A DNA stretch of 64,000 nucleotides from the NCBI RefSeq assembly GCF_006970865.1, contig NZ_CP035503.1:3609001-3673000 (forward strand). Reading direction: 5' to 3'. Below the pieces are notes generated by a model. That model was not told the DNA's origin. It searched no databases and saw nothing but the letters and a program-made list of their open reading frames with translations. This document shows positions 47,425 to 56,892 of this stretch, piece by piece. The position numbers were made by a program, and so were the translations under genes. Numbering within the stretch: position 1 is the first letter of the stretch; each line of letters starts with the position of its first letter. The DNA comes from Rhodoferax sediminis. GTDB taxonomy: Bacteria > Pseudomonadota > Gammaproteobacteria > Burkholderiales > Burkholderiaceae_C.

Positions 47425-48570
47425 GTGACCGTGATCACCAACATTGAAGACCTGCGCGTACTGGCGCAAAAGCGTGTGCCGCGCATGTTCTACGACTATG
47501 CCGATTCCGGCTCGTGGACCGAGGGCACCTACCGCGCCAACGAGGCTGACTTCCAGGGCATCAAGCTGCGCCAGCGCGTGGCGATCAACATGGAGGGCCG
47601 CAGCACCCGCACGAAGATGCTCGGTGTGGACGCGGCGATGCCGGTGGCCATTGCACCGACCGGCCTGACTGGCATGCAACACGCCGACGGCGAAATCCTG
47701 GCGGCGCGCGCGGCCGAGAAGTTCGGCATCCCGTTCACGCTGTCCACCATGAGCATCTGCTCGATCGAGGACATTGCGGCCCACACCAAGGCGCCGTTCT
47801 GGTTCCAGCTCTACGTGATGCGGGACCGCGACTTCATCGAGCGGCTGATCGACCGCGCCAAGGCGGCGAACTGCGGCGCGCTGGTGCTCACACTGGACCT
47901 GCAGATCATCGGCCAGCGCCACAAGGATCTGAAGAACGGCCTGTCGGCGCCGCCCAAGCTGACGCTGGCCAACATCCTCAACATGATGACCAAGCCACGC
48001 TGGTGCCTGGGCATGCTCGCTACCCGCCACCGGCAGTTCGGCAACATCGTCGGCCACGTCAAGGGCGTGGAGAACATGGGATCGCTGTCGGAATGGACCG
48101 CCAAGCAGTTCGACCCGGCCTTGAGCTGGGGCGACGTGGAGTGGATCAAGAAGCGCTGGGGCGGCAAGCTGATTCTCAAGGGCATCCAGGACGTGGAGGA
48201 TGCGCGCCTGGCCGTGGACAGCGGCGCGGACGCGCTGATCGTCTCGAACCACGGCGGGCGCCAGCTCGACGGCGCGCCTTCCTCCATCTCGGCGCTGCCG
48301 GCCATCGTCGAGGCCGTGGGGCACCAGATCGAGGTGCACATGGATGGCGGCGTTCGCTCCGGGCAGGACGTGCTCAAGGCTTGGGCCCTGGGTGCGCGGG
48401 GCACCTACATCGGACGCTCGATGCTCTACGGCCTGGGCGCGATGGGCGAAGCCGGCGTGACGCGCGCACTGGAGATCATCCACAACGAGCTGGACCTGAC
48501 CATGGCGTTTTGCGGCCACACCGACATCAATTCGGTGGACAAAGGCATCCTGCTGCCGGGAACATACTGA
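47425..48570 (+). CDS. lldD: FMN-dependent alpha-hydroxy acid dehydrogenase, L-lactate type
   Basis: Oxidises L-lactate or a related 2-hydroxy acid with FMN, passing electrons to the membrane chain. 381 residues from GTG (GAGGAG in front). FYDYADSGSWTEGTYRAN is the usual N terminus; substrate Tyr in FQLYVMRDR; the catalytic His in SNHGGRQLDGAP; FMN contacts in HMDGGVRSGQDVLKA and GRSMLYGLGAMG. Similar to LldD by length and motif; other 2-hydroxy acids are possible. It is convergent with the TDT transporter gene, 4 bases apart. Confidence 0.88.
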   Translation: MTVITNIEDLRVLAQKRVPRMFYDYADSGSWTEGTYRANEADFQGIKLRQRVAINMEGRSTRTKMLGVDAAMPVAIAPTGLTGMQHADGEILAARAAEKFGIPFTLSTMSICSIEDIAAHTKAPFWFQLYVMRDRDFIERLIDRAKAANCGALVLTLDLQIIGQRHKDLKNGLSAPPKLTLANILNMMTKPRWCLGMLATRHRQFGNIVGHVKGVENMGSLSEWTAKQFDPALSWGDVEWIKKRWGGKLILKGIQDVEDARLAVDSGADALIVSNHGGRQLDGAPSSISALPAIVEAVGHQIEVHMDGGVRSGQDVLKAWALGARGTYIGRSMLYGLGAMGEAGVTRALEIIHNELDLTMAFCGHTDINSVDKGILLPGTY

Positions 48571-48574
48571 TCGG

Positions 48575-49666
48575 TCAGCGGCGCCGGTTTACACCCATGA
48601 GCCGGCGCGCCAGCTCATGCAGCAGACCTGCAAAGGTAACGGCCCAGGCAGCCAGCGCCGCCGCCAGGAAAGCGCTCGAAAGGACACTCAGGAAACCAAA
48701 CGACATGGCCTGCGCCATCCGGAAGGTGCACGCTGAATACATCCCCAGCGGGAATACCGCGCCCCAGTACAGCGGGTCGTATTCGAACGGAAAGCGCTTG
48801 TACACATAGCGCCAGACGCCCAGCACCAGCAGCATAGGCACCCACCAGGTGCCGGTGGCCCAGTAAAAAACCGTGAAGCCCTTGAGGAACGGCACCAGCG
48901 ACTGCAAAAACGGCGCATCGGGCGCATTCACGATCAGCAGCGAGCCCGCCAGCGTGGAGATGGCCATCGCGCCCATGTTGATCCAGTAGGGCGGCGTCAG
49001 GTCGTCCGGGGAGAAATGAAAAAACGTGTAGCGATAGAAGATCAGCGACATCATCCAGATGTACAGCATGCCGCCCCACAGCCACATTGACAGCGCGAAA
49101 AAATTCAACTCCAGCCGCCATGGCTGAGGGATATGCGCTGCCAGCAGCGCGCCGAGCACCGCCAGCGACTGTGTCGCCACCACCGCCAGCAGCCAGGCGC
49201 CACTGATACCCTTGTCCAGCGTGGGCTTGACTTCCTTGATGGTGAAGGCCGTGAAGATGGTGTAAGTCAGACCTGCCCACAGCACCAGCGCCAGCACCCA
49301 CAAGGCGAGCGCAATCCGTTCGCCGCCGCCCACCAGCATCACGAACTGGATGCCCAGCAGCGCGGTGGCGGCCACCGAAGTGAAAAACCCCGGCCCGCGC
49401 AGATGATCGACCATGTCACCGAAGAACGCCCGCGGGTAGCGTAGCAGGCGAATTCCATTGAGCAGCGACAGCAGGAGCCAGATCACCACATTGAGCCCAA
49501 ACAGCGCCCGCGCGACAAGCTCAAGCCCTTGCTGGTATGCCGCCAGTGACACAACACCGGTCGCCATGACCATGGCGAAATAGGCGGGCGACAGACCGGC
49601 CAGGCCTGCCAGACGTTGATTCGCCAGACGCCTGTGCTGTGGGGCGGTTCGTGCTGGCGCACTCAT
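48575..49666 (-). CDS. TDT (tellurite-resistance/dicarboxylate, SLAC1-like) transporter
   Basis: A 363-residue membrane protein with about ten hydrophobic segments from LSPAYFAMVMATGVVSLA onward. The fold family is SLAC1/TehA/Mae1. The GAVFPLGMYSACTFRMA segment near 310 is a family hallmark, as is PPYWINMGAMAISTLAGSLL. Substrate may be an anion or C4-dicarboxylate; tellurite export is not shown. A fragment of a second copy lies upstream at 49791. Confidence 0.87.
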   Translation of the reverse strand: MSAPARTAPQHRRLANQRLAGLAGLSPAYFAMVMATGVVSLAAYQQGLELVARALFGLNVVIWLLLSLLNGIRLLRYPRAFFGDMVDHLRGPGFFTSVAATALLGIQFVMLVGGGERIALALWVLALVLWAGLTYTIFTAFTIKEVKPTLDKGISGAWLLAVVATQSLAVLGALLAAHIPQPWRLELNFFALSMWLWGGMLYIWMMSLIFYRYTFFHFSPDDLTPPYWINMGAMAISTLAGSLLIVNAPDAPFLQSLVPFLKGFTVFYWATGTWWVPMLLVLGVWRYVYKRFPFEYDPLYWGAVFPLGMYSACTFRMAQAMSFGFLSVLSSAFLAAALAAWAVTFAGLLHELARRLMGVNRRR

Positions 49667-49790
49667 GGTTGCGGCCGTACATGCAAGCTCATGCTCGCAA
49701 TATAGTGGAGGGTGGCTGCCTGGAGCGCACCGGCCGTGGCGGGTTGTTGATCTATGTCAGGTCAATGCACAACTGAGTAGCGACCTTCGC

Positions 49791-49871
49791 ACCGGGTGCG
49801 TTGGCGATCAGTAGCGAGCCGGCCAGCGTGGAGGTGACCACGGCTCCCATGTTGATCCAGTAGGGTGGTGT
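49791..49871 (-). pseudogene. Remnant of a second TDT transporter gene
   Basis: Minus-strand translation gives TPPYWINMGAVVTSTLAGSL and on to NAPG, nearly identical to residues in the intact transporter (TPPYWINMGAMAISTLAGSL). Only about 27 residues survive, with no flanking similarity. The rest of the 49667-49920 gap shows nothing recognisable. Confidence 0.8.
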
Positions 49872-49920
49872 AGGCCGTCCGCCGCCCACGCCCCGATACG
49901 CGCGCAAGGCTCCTGCCAGC

Positions 49921-51843
49921 TTACGCGCGCCGTGTCGGCTTGCGCGGCTTGCCGAACCGGATATGCCTCCGGCTGCGACTCCCCTCGCGCAAACGCTTGC
50001 CATGCGCGGCAATGATGTCGCCGCGCGTGAGCATGCCAACCAGCTCATGCGGTGCGGTCTGGGTGATCACCATCAGCCGGCCCACCCGCTGCGCCACCAT
50101 CAAATCGGCGGCGGCGCGCAGCGAATGGTTCTCATTGACCATGACAGGCGCGCGAGTCGCCAACTCGGCAACGGTGGCAGTGCCGTGCAACTGCGGGTTC
50201 AGCAACGCGCGCAAGGTCACCAAACCCTTCACCTGGCCCGCCTCGTCCATCACCGGGAACCCATAATGCCGAGACTGCGATGAGCCCTCGCTGAGCCAGC
50301 GCCGGACATCCTCCAGGGTCTGATCCGCACGCAGTGAATGCACCCCGCGCGAGCACACCTTCCCCACGGTGATTTGGTCCAGATAGTCGGCTGCGTACTC
50401 GGACGGCACGCGCACACCACGCCGGGCAATCTTCTCCGTCATGATCGTGTTGCGCATCAACAGCGCGGAAATCAGATAGGCCGCCGTGCAGCCGCCGAGT
50501 AAAGGCAACAGGCAGGCGGCTTGCCGGGTGGTCTCGAAGGAGAACACGATCGCTGTCAAGAATGCCCGCGAGGAGCCGGCAAAAATGGCCGCCATGCCCA
50601 CCAATGCCGCAATGCGAATGTCAACGTGAAACCAGGGCAGCACATCAATGACACCCCCGCCGAGCAGCGCACCGAGGGAGCCACCAATCATGAACAGCGG
50701 TGCCAGCGTACCACCTGAAGTGCCACTGCCCAGCGAGATGACCCACGACACAAACTTGAGCGTGCCAAAGGTGAACAGCAAGAGAGCCCCAAAACGGCCC
50801 TGCACCAGTGCGTCGATATTGTCGTAGCCCACACCCAGGGTCCGGGGCTCGATCCAGCCGATGACCCCGGCTACGAGGGCGCCCAGCGCCGGCCACCACA
50901 TCCAGTGGATCGGCAGCTTCTCAAACAGGTCCTCGACGCCATACACCGCCTTGGTCACCCATACCGAGGCAAAGCCGACGACGCCGCCAACCATGACATA
51001 GGTGGCCAGCGCCCAGCCCCCGGGCTCGATCACGTTGGGCATGGGAAATACCGGGGCAGCGCCATAGGTGGCATAGCGCACGCCCACCGCCGTCACGGTC
51101 GCCAAAGCCACCGGGATCAATGAGCTCGGGCGCAGTTCGAACAGCAGCAATTCCACGGCCAAAACCAGCGCGGCGAGCGGTGCGCCGAACACCGCCGCCA
51201 TGCCAGCGGCCGCACCGGCGGCCAGCAGCACCTTGCGCTCGTTGGCTGTCACCCGCAGCAACTGCCCAATGAGTGAGCCCAGCGCGCCCCCGGTGGAGAT
51301 GATCGGCCCCTCGGCGCCGAACGGGCCACCGGTACCAATCGTGAAGGCTGCCGACAGCGGCTTGAGCCAGGTAATGCGCGCGGGAATTTTCGACTCGTTG
51401 GTGAGGATTTGCTCCATCGCCTCGGGAATGCCATGACCCTGAATCGCGCGCGACCCCCAACGCGCCATGACACCGGCAGCCAGACCGCCGACCGCCGGCA
51501 GCAGGATGACCCACGCGCCCAAATGATTGTCTGCTGGGGACAATACAAACGAACCCTGCCTCGCATGGGGACCCAGCACATCGGACACCCGGCCGTAAAA
51601 GCAGATGTCGGTAATCAAATTGATCAGCAACATCAATAATTGCGCGACCCATGCTGCAGCGGCGCCCAATATGACGGCCAGCGCGCTGATCAGCAATATG
51701 CGGTGCGTCACCAGGGTTGACTCGCGGGGCATGTGCGCCGCATCCAGCGATACGCCGAGTGCCGGCGCTACCGGTAAGGCGTCGGTGCTGCCAAGAGTGC
51801 GCACGTTAAGGTGCCCGGCCAGCTTGTCATTGGGTGGCGTCAT
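49921..51843 (-). CDS. CLC-type chloride channel/transporter with CBS domains
   Basis: A 640-residue CLC protein. GHGIPEAMEQ replaces the usual GSGIP anion-coordinating loop; GPFGAEGPIISTGG carries the gating Glu; GTSGGTLAPLFMIGG is the third filter segment. About ten to twelve membrane helices end near 430; two CBS domains follow (about 495-550 and 565-620). The start at 51843 is chosen because the upstream 51 codons are not membrane-like. Channel versus H+/Cl- exchange cannot be decided. The C-terminal tail is very basic. Confidence 0.9.
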   Translation of the reverse strand: MTPPNDKLAGHLNVRTLGSTDALPVAPALGVSLDAAHMPRESTLVTHRILLISALAVILGAAAAWVAQLLMLLINLITDICFYGRVSDVLGPHARQGSFVLSPADNHLGAWVILLPAVGGLAAGVMARWGSRAIQGHGIPEAMEQILTNESKIPARITWLKPLSAAFTIGTGGPFGAEGPIISTGGALGSLIGQLLRVTANERKVLLAAGAAAGMAAVFGAPLAALVLAVELLLFELRPSSLIPVALATVTAVGVRYATYGAAPVFPMPNVIEPGGWALATYVMVGGVVGFASVWVTKAVYGVEDLFEKLPIHWMWWPALGALVAGVIGWIEPRTLGVGYDNIDALVQGRFGALLLFTFGTLKFVSWVISLGSGTSGGTLAPLFMIGGSLGALLGGGVIDVLPWFHVDIRIAALVGMAAIFAGSSRAFLTAIVFSFETTRQAACLLPLLGGCTAAYLISALLMRNTIMTEKIARRGVRVPSEYAADYLDQITVGKVCSRGVHSLRADQTLEDVRRWLSEGSSQSRHYGFPVMDEAGQVKGLVTLRALLNPQLHGTATVAELATRAPVMVNENHSLRAAADLMVAQRVGRLMVITQTAPHELVGMLTRGDIIAAHGKRLREGSRSRRHIRFGKPRKPTRRA

Positions 51844-52162
51844 GGATTCTTCACAAAGGTATAAGCGGGGTGTTGTACTGGCGGCAGGGAAAACTGAAGG
51901 GCTGCCCCTCCAATGCCACGCAAGATCGGACAGCTCCGGCACGAAGGACCAGCGTCGCCGACGCGCCGACAGGGCCCAAACGACTCCAGGTGTCACTCGC
52001 GCAAACGACGCCCATCGCTCCCCGCAGCGGGAGGCAATTATACTGCCGCCCGCCAGGCTATCGATGCGGTCTGCATTGACTGGCTAAACCTTGGCGAAGG
52101 CGTGGCAGGCATTCCCGAGGCGCCCGGGGCGGGCCTGTTCGGCAACAGCCGCCGCATGTCGG
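51844..52162 (-). other. Non-coding gap upstream of the CLC gene
   Basis: A 319-base gap between two minus-strand genes. A minus-strand TATAAT (52042-52037) may be the CLC promoter, without a good -35, and a CTCCCG/CGGGAG hairpin lies just downstream. I see no gene in it. Confidence 0.35.
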
Positions 52163-52984
52163 TCAAGGCGGCAACATCGCGCTGATGTCGGCGTGGCTCA
52201 CGGCGCCCTGGGTGAAGCCGAAGGTGCCGTGTTCGCGCATCTCGCGCCCGGCGCGCAGCATGGCGCCGAAGGCGGCGCGCGCGAGGGAGCCGCCAATGCT
52301 GACGCGCCGGACGCCCAGCTTCGAGAGTGCCTCCAGCGTCAGGTCCATGCCCTGCAGTCCCGCAAGCACGTTGACGGGGCGATCCACCGAACTGACCACG
52401 GCGGCGATGTCCTCGCGGGTCTTGAGGCCCGGTGCATACAACACGTCGGCCCCCGCTTCCTGGTAGGCCTGCAATCGCGCTATGGTGTCCTTGAGGTCCG
52501 GGCGGCCGTGCAGGTAGTTTTCCGCGCGCGCCGTCAGTGTGAACGCAAACGGCAGCGCGCGCGCCGCGCAGGCGGCCGCGCGGATGCGCCCGACCGCCAC
52601 ATCCAGGGGGTAAATCGGATCGCCAGGACGTCCGGTCGAGTCCTCGATGGAGCCGCCAACCACCCCTGCCGCTGCCGCGCGCGAAATGGTTTGCGTGACC
52701 GCCTCTGGCTCATCGCCAAAGCCGTTTTCGAGATCGGCGCTGAGCGGCAGCTCCGTGGCCGACGCCAGCTCCGCCAGGTGCAGCATCATCTGGTCACGAC
52801 CAACCGCGCCATCGCGCCGGCCCGTTGAGAACGCGTAGCCGGCACTGGTGCTGGCCAGCGCCTCGAAGCCCAGCGAGGCCAGCAGCCGCGCCGTGCCCAC
52901 ATCCCACGGGTTGGGAATGATGAAGGCGTGGTCCTGCTGGTGCAGCGCGCGAAACCGGTCGGCTTTTTCCTGTTGAGATGGCAT
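52163..52984 (-). CDS. Isocitrate lyase/PEP mutase superfamily protein
   Basis: A 273-residue alpha/beta-barrel enzyme of the isocitrate lyase/PEP mutase group. NPWDVGTARLLASLGFEALA and TSAGYAF are the substrate/phosphate loop; SADLENGFGD and GGSIEDSTG supply metal-binding acidic residues. The KKCGH loop of true isocitrate lyase is absent, so it is more likely a 2,3-dicarboxy- or oxaloacetate-type lyase or mutase relative. AAGGGGAAG precedes the ATG. A diheme cytochrome gene lies 58 bases upstream on the same strand. Confidence 0.85.
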   Translation of the reverse strand: MPSQQEKADRFRALHQQDHAFIIPNPWDVGTARLLASLGFEALASTSAGYAFSTGRRDGAVGRDQMMLHLAELASATELPLSADLENGFGDEPEAVTQTISRAAAAGVVGGSIEDSTGRPGDPIYPLDVAVGRIRAAACAARALPFAFTLTARAENYLHGRPDLKDTIARLQAYQEAGADVLYAPGLKTREDIAAVVSSVDRPVNVLAGLQGMDLTLEALSKLGVRRVSIGGSLARAAFGAMLRAGREMREHGTFGFTQGAVSHADISAMLPP

Positions 52985-53042
52985 TACTTCCCCTTTCTGG
53001 CGTACGTTCGGCGGCAGGTCCGATTCTGCGCCGCCAGCCTTG

Positions 53043-53939
53043 TCAGCGTTGCCCATGCGGCTTTGCGGGGACGGTCTTGAGGAACGCGTACACCGCCTGC
53101 GCATCGGTGTCGTCGAGTTGGCCCAGCGACTCAAACGGCATCACGGCAATGGCGCTGCCGTCCGGGCGCTTGCCGCTGCGCAGCATGGCGATGAAATGCG
53201 CGGCGTCCGGATAGCGGCTCATGACGCTGCCCTCGCCCGGCGTCAGGTTGGCGGCGGCGGGCCAGTCGGGTGGGCCACCGGGAATCTTGCCACCCGACAG
53301 CCCGGCACCGTGGCAGCCGATGCACATGTTCGCCACGTATGCACCGTGCGCCACCGAGGCAGCGACGGGGACCGGCTGCGCGGGCGGCAATGAATGGTTG
53401 ATCTTCTCGGCGGCATCCTGGATGGCGCCAAAGCCGTACAAAACCTTGACCGGCAAGGGGAGCTCCACCACGGCGGCCCCGCCTGAAAGAGGCGGTTGGC
53501 TCTTCAGATAGGCGATGAGCGCGCCCAGATCAGCGTCGGTGAACCGGTTGTAATCCTCTGCCGGCATGATGAAGACTGCCCGGCCATCCGGCTTGATGCC
53601 CTGGCGGATGGTGCGCACCCAGTCTTCGGCTTGGTAGTGGGCCACCACGCCGCCGGGGGTGATGTTGGGGCCGGCAATGTGCATGCCCTTGCCGTCGTTG
53701 ATGAAGTCGCGCCCACCTCCATTGGCACCGTGGCACTCGGCGCAGCCGCGCGACATGAAGAGATAGCGGCCGTGCTGCAGGCTGGCCGCATCGGTCGGCA
53801 ACGCAACGGCCTGGACCGCCACAGGAATCTGGCGCGCCCGTTTGCGCTCGGCCAGTTGCGTACCGAGCACGGCGGTCGCTACCACCAGCAGGGCCAACGC
53901 AGCCAAAATCCAGGCCACCCATTTGAGCCAGCGTTTCAT
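53043..53939 (-). CDS. Membrane-anchored diheme cytochrome c
   Basis: 298 residues with one N-terminal membrane anchor (about 9-26) and two class I cytochrome c domains: Cys66-AE-Cys69-His70 and Cys206-IG-Cys209-His210. Distal Met candidates are in IMPAEDYNR and VMPFESLGQ. It resembles cytochrome subunits of periplasmic dehydrogenases, but no dehydrogenase subunit is next to it. AGGAGGAGACTCGT is an excellent ribosome site. Confidence 0.9.
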   Translation of the reverse strand: MKRWLKWVAWILAALALLVVATAVLGTQLAERKRARQIPVAVQAVALPTDAASLQHGRYLFMSRGCAECHGANGGGRDFINDGKGMHIAGPNITPGGVVAHYQAEDWVRTIRQGIKPDGRAVFIMPAEDYNRFTDADLGALIAYLKSQPPLSGGAAVVELPLPVKVLYGFGAIQDAAEKINHSLPPAQPVPVAASVAHGAYVANMCIGCHGAGLSGGKIPGGPPDWPAAANLTPGEGSVMSRYPDAAHFIAMLRSGKRPDGSAIAVMPFESLGQLDDTDAQAVYAFLKTVPAKPHGQR

Positions 53940-54058
53940 ACGAGTCTCCTCCTGGATCGGGATATCGATCTTTTTTACTTAACTTTACATTCGCGCACTT
54001 TAGACTTCGCCTGACGCCTTGTCAAAACAAAGCGCCACCACTTGCTATCCTGCTGCGC

Positions 54059-55300
54059 ATGAGTGCCCCGATCCGCCGCATTGCCCACCTCGACATGGAC
54101 GCGTTTTACGCCTCGGTCGAGCTGCTGCGCTATCCGCAGCTCAAGGGCTTGCCGGTGGTCATCGGCGGAGGCCGACGCGCCGCCGACGAAGCCCTGCGCG
54201 CGCTGCAGGACGAACGGGGCCTGGCCGGCATCCCGGTCGAAGCCTTTCCGGTGCTGCGGGACTACACGGGCCGCGGCGTCATTACCACCGCCACCTATGC
54301 CGCGCGCCAATTCGGCGTGGGCTCGGCACTGGGCCTGATGAAAGCGGCCCGGCTGTGCCCGCAGGCCATCCTCCTGCCGGTGGACTTCGACGAGTACCGC
54401 AAGTACTCGCGCCTGTTCAAGGCCACCATCCTGGAGATCGCCCCGCTGATGGAAGACCGCGGCGTCGACGAGGTGTACATCGACTTCACCGAGGTGCCTG
54501 GCGGCCAGCGCGAGGGCGGACGCGTGCTGGCGCGGCTGATCCAGAAGGCCGTGTTCGACCGGACCGGCCTGACCTGTTCGATCGGTGTGGCACCCAACAA
54601 GCTGATCGCCAAGATGGCCAGCGAGTTCAACAAACCCAACGGCATCTCCGTCGTGCACGAGGCCGACCTGCAAAGCCTGATCTGGCCGCTGGCCTGCCGC
54701 AGGATCAACGGCATCGGGCCCAAGGCGGACGAGAAGCTGGCGCGGCTGCACATCCACACCATCGGCGATCTCGCGGCGCAAAGCCGCGAATGGCTGATCG
54801 AGCACTTCGGCAAGGCCACGGGCGCCTGGATGCACGAGGCCGCGAACGGCCGCGACGATCGGCCTGTGGCGCTGGAGAGCGAGCCGGTCTCCATCAGCCG
54901 CGAGACCACGTTCGACCGCGACCTGCATGCCGTGCGCGACCGGGCCGAGCTGGGCGCGATCTTCACCGCGCTGTGTGAAAAGCTGGCCGGCGACCTGCAG
55001 CGCAAAGGCTACGTGGGCAAGACCATCGGCATCAAGCTGCGCTATGACGACTTCAAGGGCGTAACGCGCGACCAGACCATCGCCCACTACACGGCGGATG
55101 CCAAGACCATCCGGCACACCGCCGGCCTGTGCCTCAAGCGAGTGCCGCTGGCGCAGCGGCTGCGCCTGCTGGGCGTGCGCGTGGGCTCGCTTTTGAAAGC
55201 TGCAGAAGCCCGCGAACTTGAGTCAAATGTGCCTGTAGCCCATACTGTATCTACACATCTAGCTACGGATTCAATAGCAGCCACGGACCAACTGTTTTGA
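54059..55300 (+). CDS. dinB: DNA polymerase IV (DinB)
   Basis: A Y-family translesion polymerase. 413 residues. Catalytic acids are Asp12 (HLDMDAFYASVE) and Asp137/Glu138 (VDEVYIDFTE); the helix-hairpin-helix region has GIGPKADEKLARL. About 30 residues (VIGGG to RGVITTATY, roughly 38-72) are inserted relative to E. coli DinB. The C-terminal residues 385-407 come from a repeat element, and the end (ATDQLF) resembles a beta-clamp-binding motif. No LexA box was found upstream. Confidence 0.94.
   Translation: MSAPIRRIAHLDMDAFYASVELLRYPQLKGLPVVIGGGRRAADEALRALQDERGLAGIPVEAFPVLRDYTGRGVITTATYAARQFGVGSALGLMKAARLCPQAILLPVDFDEYRKYSRLFKATILEIAPLMEDRGVDEVYIDFTEVPGGQREGGRVLARLIQKAVFDRTGLTCSIGVAPNKLIAKMASEFNKPNGISVVHEADLQSLIWPLACRRINGIGPKADEKLARLHIHTIGDLAAQSREWLIEHFGKATGAWMHEAANGRDDRPVALESEPVSISRETTFDRDLHAVRDRAELGAIFTALCEKLAGDLQRKGYVGKTIGIKLRYDDFKGVTRDQTIAHYTADAKTIRHTAGLCLKRVPLAQRLRLLGVRVGSLLKAAEARELESNVPVAHTVSTHLATDSIAATDQLF
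55212..55278 (-). repeat. GCTAC-core repeat inside dinB
   Basis: Minus-strand core GCTATTGAATCCGTAGC (55278-55262) with tail GTATGGGCTACAGGC and ATTTGACTCAAG, one of the best conserved copies. It encodes the linker ahead of the DinB C-terminal end. Confidence 0.7.
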
Positions 55301-55318
55301 GTCCAGTGGCCGCGGCAC

Positions 55319-56488
55319 TCAAGGGAACGTGAAGTTGGTCGTGATCGTGGCGCCCGATGCTAGCGCCCCGAGCGTCGCGGTCTTGTCGGCAAACCCGCTC
55401 AAGCTGGCATCGAGTGTGTACTTGCCCGCCGCAGCCGTGTCAGCAGCAAACACGAGCGAGTTCGGCATCGCAACAAAAGGCGCCACCAGCGGCGCATTCA
55501 CGGCCAGCGAGTAGCTGTAAGCACCTGTGATGCCATCGACGAACCGGCCTGCGACTTCCACGGGGGTTCCACCTGTCAGCGGCTGCAGCACGCGCACCAG
55601 GGTATCCAGCGGCGCGGTGCCCTTCACGGTCCCGACGGCGGAAGCCGGCGGATTGAGCGGCGTCCCGGACGCGTTAAGAGAGGTCACGGTGTCGGTCGTC
55701 ACCACCACGTTGGTCACGACCTCCGTGGTGAAGCCGGGCGCCGTCAACACCAGCGAGTAGCTACCCGGCGCGACCGGCTGCAGCAGGAACTTGCCGGTGC
55801 TGTCTGGCGAGGTGGCCTTGACGATCGCGCCCCCCTGCTGCAACGACACGCTGGCGTTGCCATTGGTCAACAAAGCGGAGCCCACAAATCCGGTAACCCC
55901 GGAGACATAGTGCGGAATCACGCTGACCACCGGCTTGAGCAGGTACTGCCCCGAGTTGCCCGCGACCACGACCGATTTGCAGGCGTCGAAGTCGAGCACG
56001 AAGTCGGCCATCTTGTTGGCGGCGATGTCGATGTCGATGTTGGCCTTGAGGCCAGTTTGCTGGCCGCTCGGCGTCTTCAGGGCCACCTCGGTGCCGCCCG
56101 TTGGCACCACGGAATTGGCCAGCGGCGCGGCGCCGGTGTTGTCGGCCAGCACCAGCCGGAGCTGGGTGTACTTGCCTGCCGGCAGCGGCGTCTGGCCGAG
56201 ATTGGCCAGCACCCCATTGGTCAGGGTCAGCAGATTCACGCGCAGGGCGGGGTTCAGAACGATCTCGGACCAGCCGGCATCGGTGTCGCCGGCGCTGCTG
56301 CTCTGGTTCACGCGGATCTTCTGGATCGTCACATTGACGGCGTCATAGCCGCAGGCCGGTGCATCGGTCAGTGACATGTTCAGGGTACCGGTGCCGGCGG
56401 CAGAGCCGCCACCGCCGCCGCCGCAGGCCGCGAGACCCGCCACCAAAAAACCACCCAGGGCCAATTTCAGATTTCGGAACAGCTTCAT
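55319..56488 (-). CDS. DUF4382 domain lipoprotein
   Basis: A 389-residue predicted lipoprotein: signal peptide with lipobox LAAC (Cys about 22) and a Gly-rich linker. DUF4382 domain (LNMSLTDAPACGYDAVNVTI at about 36-55, to ~190) and then a carboxypeptidase-regulatory-like beta domain (VTGFVGSALLTNGNASVSL to ~290). Surface or periplasmic. Function is unknown. It is transcribed away from the pilin genes; AAAGAGGTG precedes the start. Confidence 0.85.
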   Translation of the reverse strand: MKLFRNLKLALGGFLVAGLAACGGGGGGSAAGTGTLNMSLTDAPACGYDAVNVTIQKIRVNQSSSAGDTDAGWSEIVLNPALRVNLLTLTNGVLANLGQTPLPAGKYTQLRLVLADNTGAAPLANSVVPTGGTEVALKTPSGQQTGLKANIDIDIAANKMADFVLDFDACKSVVVAGNSGQYLLKPVVSVIPHYVSGVTGFVGSALLTNGNASVSLQQGGAIVKATSPDSTGKFLLQPVAPGSYSLVLTAPGFTTEVVTNVVVTTDTVTSLNASGTPLNPPASAVGTVKGTAPLDTLVRVLQPLTGGTPVEVAGRFVDGITGAYSYSLAVNAPLVAPFVAMPNSLVFAADTAAAGKYTLDASLSGFADKTATLGALASGATITTNFTFP

Positions 56489-56876
56489 GGAACACCTCTT
56501 TAAAATTATTCGTCGGTAAGGCAACAGGATTGAATGTGACTTCATCCCATTGAAGAGAAAGCTTAGGGTTGGCACCTGCGGCACGCTGTAAGACAGCGCC
56601 CCGATTGTCTGTCCGAACAGGCAACGTCTTTGCGACCTTTTTTATTCGGGTTGTGACCTCGTCAACAACGCCATTACATGGCATGGGTTGACGCTCTTGG
56701 GGTCAGCATCGCATCAAGAAAGAAACCGCCGGTAACCGCCATCGATCCGTTTTGCGCGTCACGACAGGCATGACGCACCGGCCGCCAGCGCACTGGCGAC
56801 AGTCACCGCGCCTTGACTCAAAGCAAGGCCATTTACCGCTTGTCGCCCGATAACGCCCGCTCGTCGGAACCCCGGA

Positions 56877-56892
56877 GTGCCCGAAATTTGCA
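56877..56892 (+). promoter_or_regulatory. Possible sigma-54 promoter of pilE
   Basis: GTGCCCGAAATTTGCA fits TGGCACG-N4-TTGCA except at three positions: the GC of the -12 box and the spacing are kept but the -24 GG is TG. Pilin genes are often RpoN-dependent. A start near 56903 would leave a 75-base leader. Confidence 0.35.

Noticed and set aside
46759..48519. Long minus-strand frame across the Do protease and lldD
   Set aside because: It mirrors two well-supported plus-strand genes and has no recognisable motif.
54000..54058. LexA box before dinB
   Set aside because: No CTGT-N8-ACAG palindrome is present in the upstream region.
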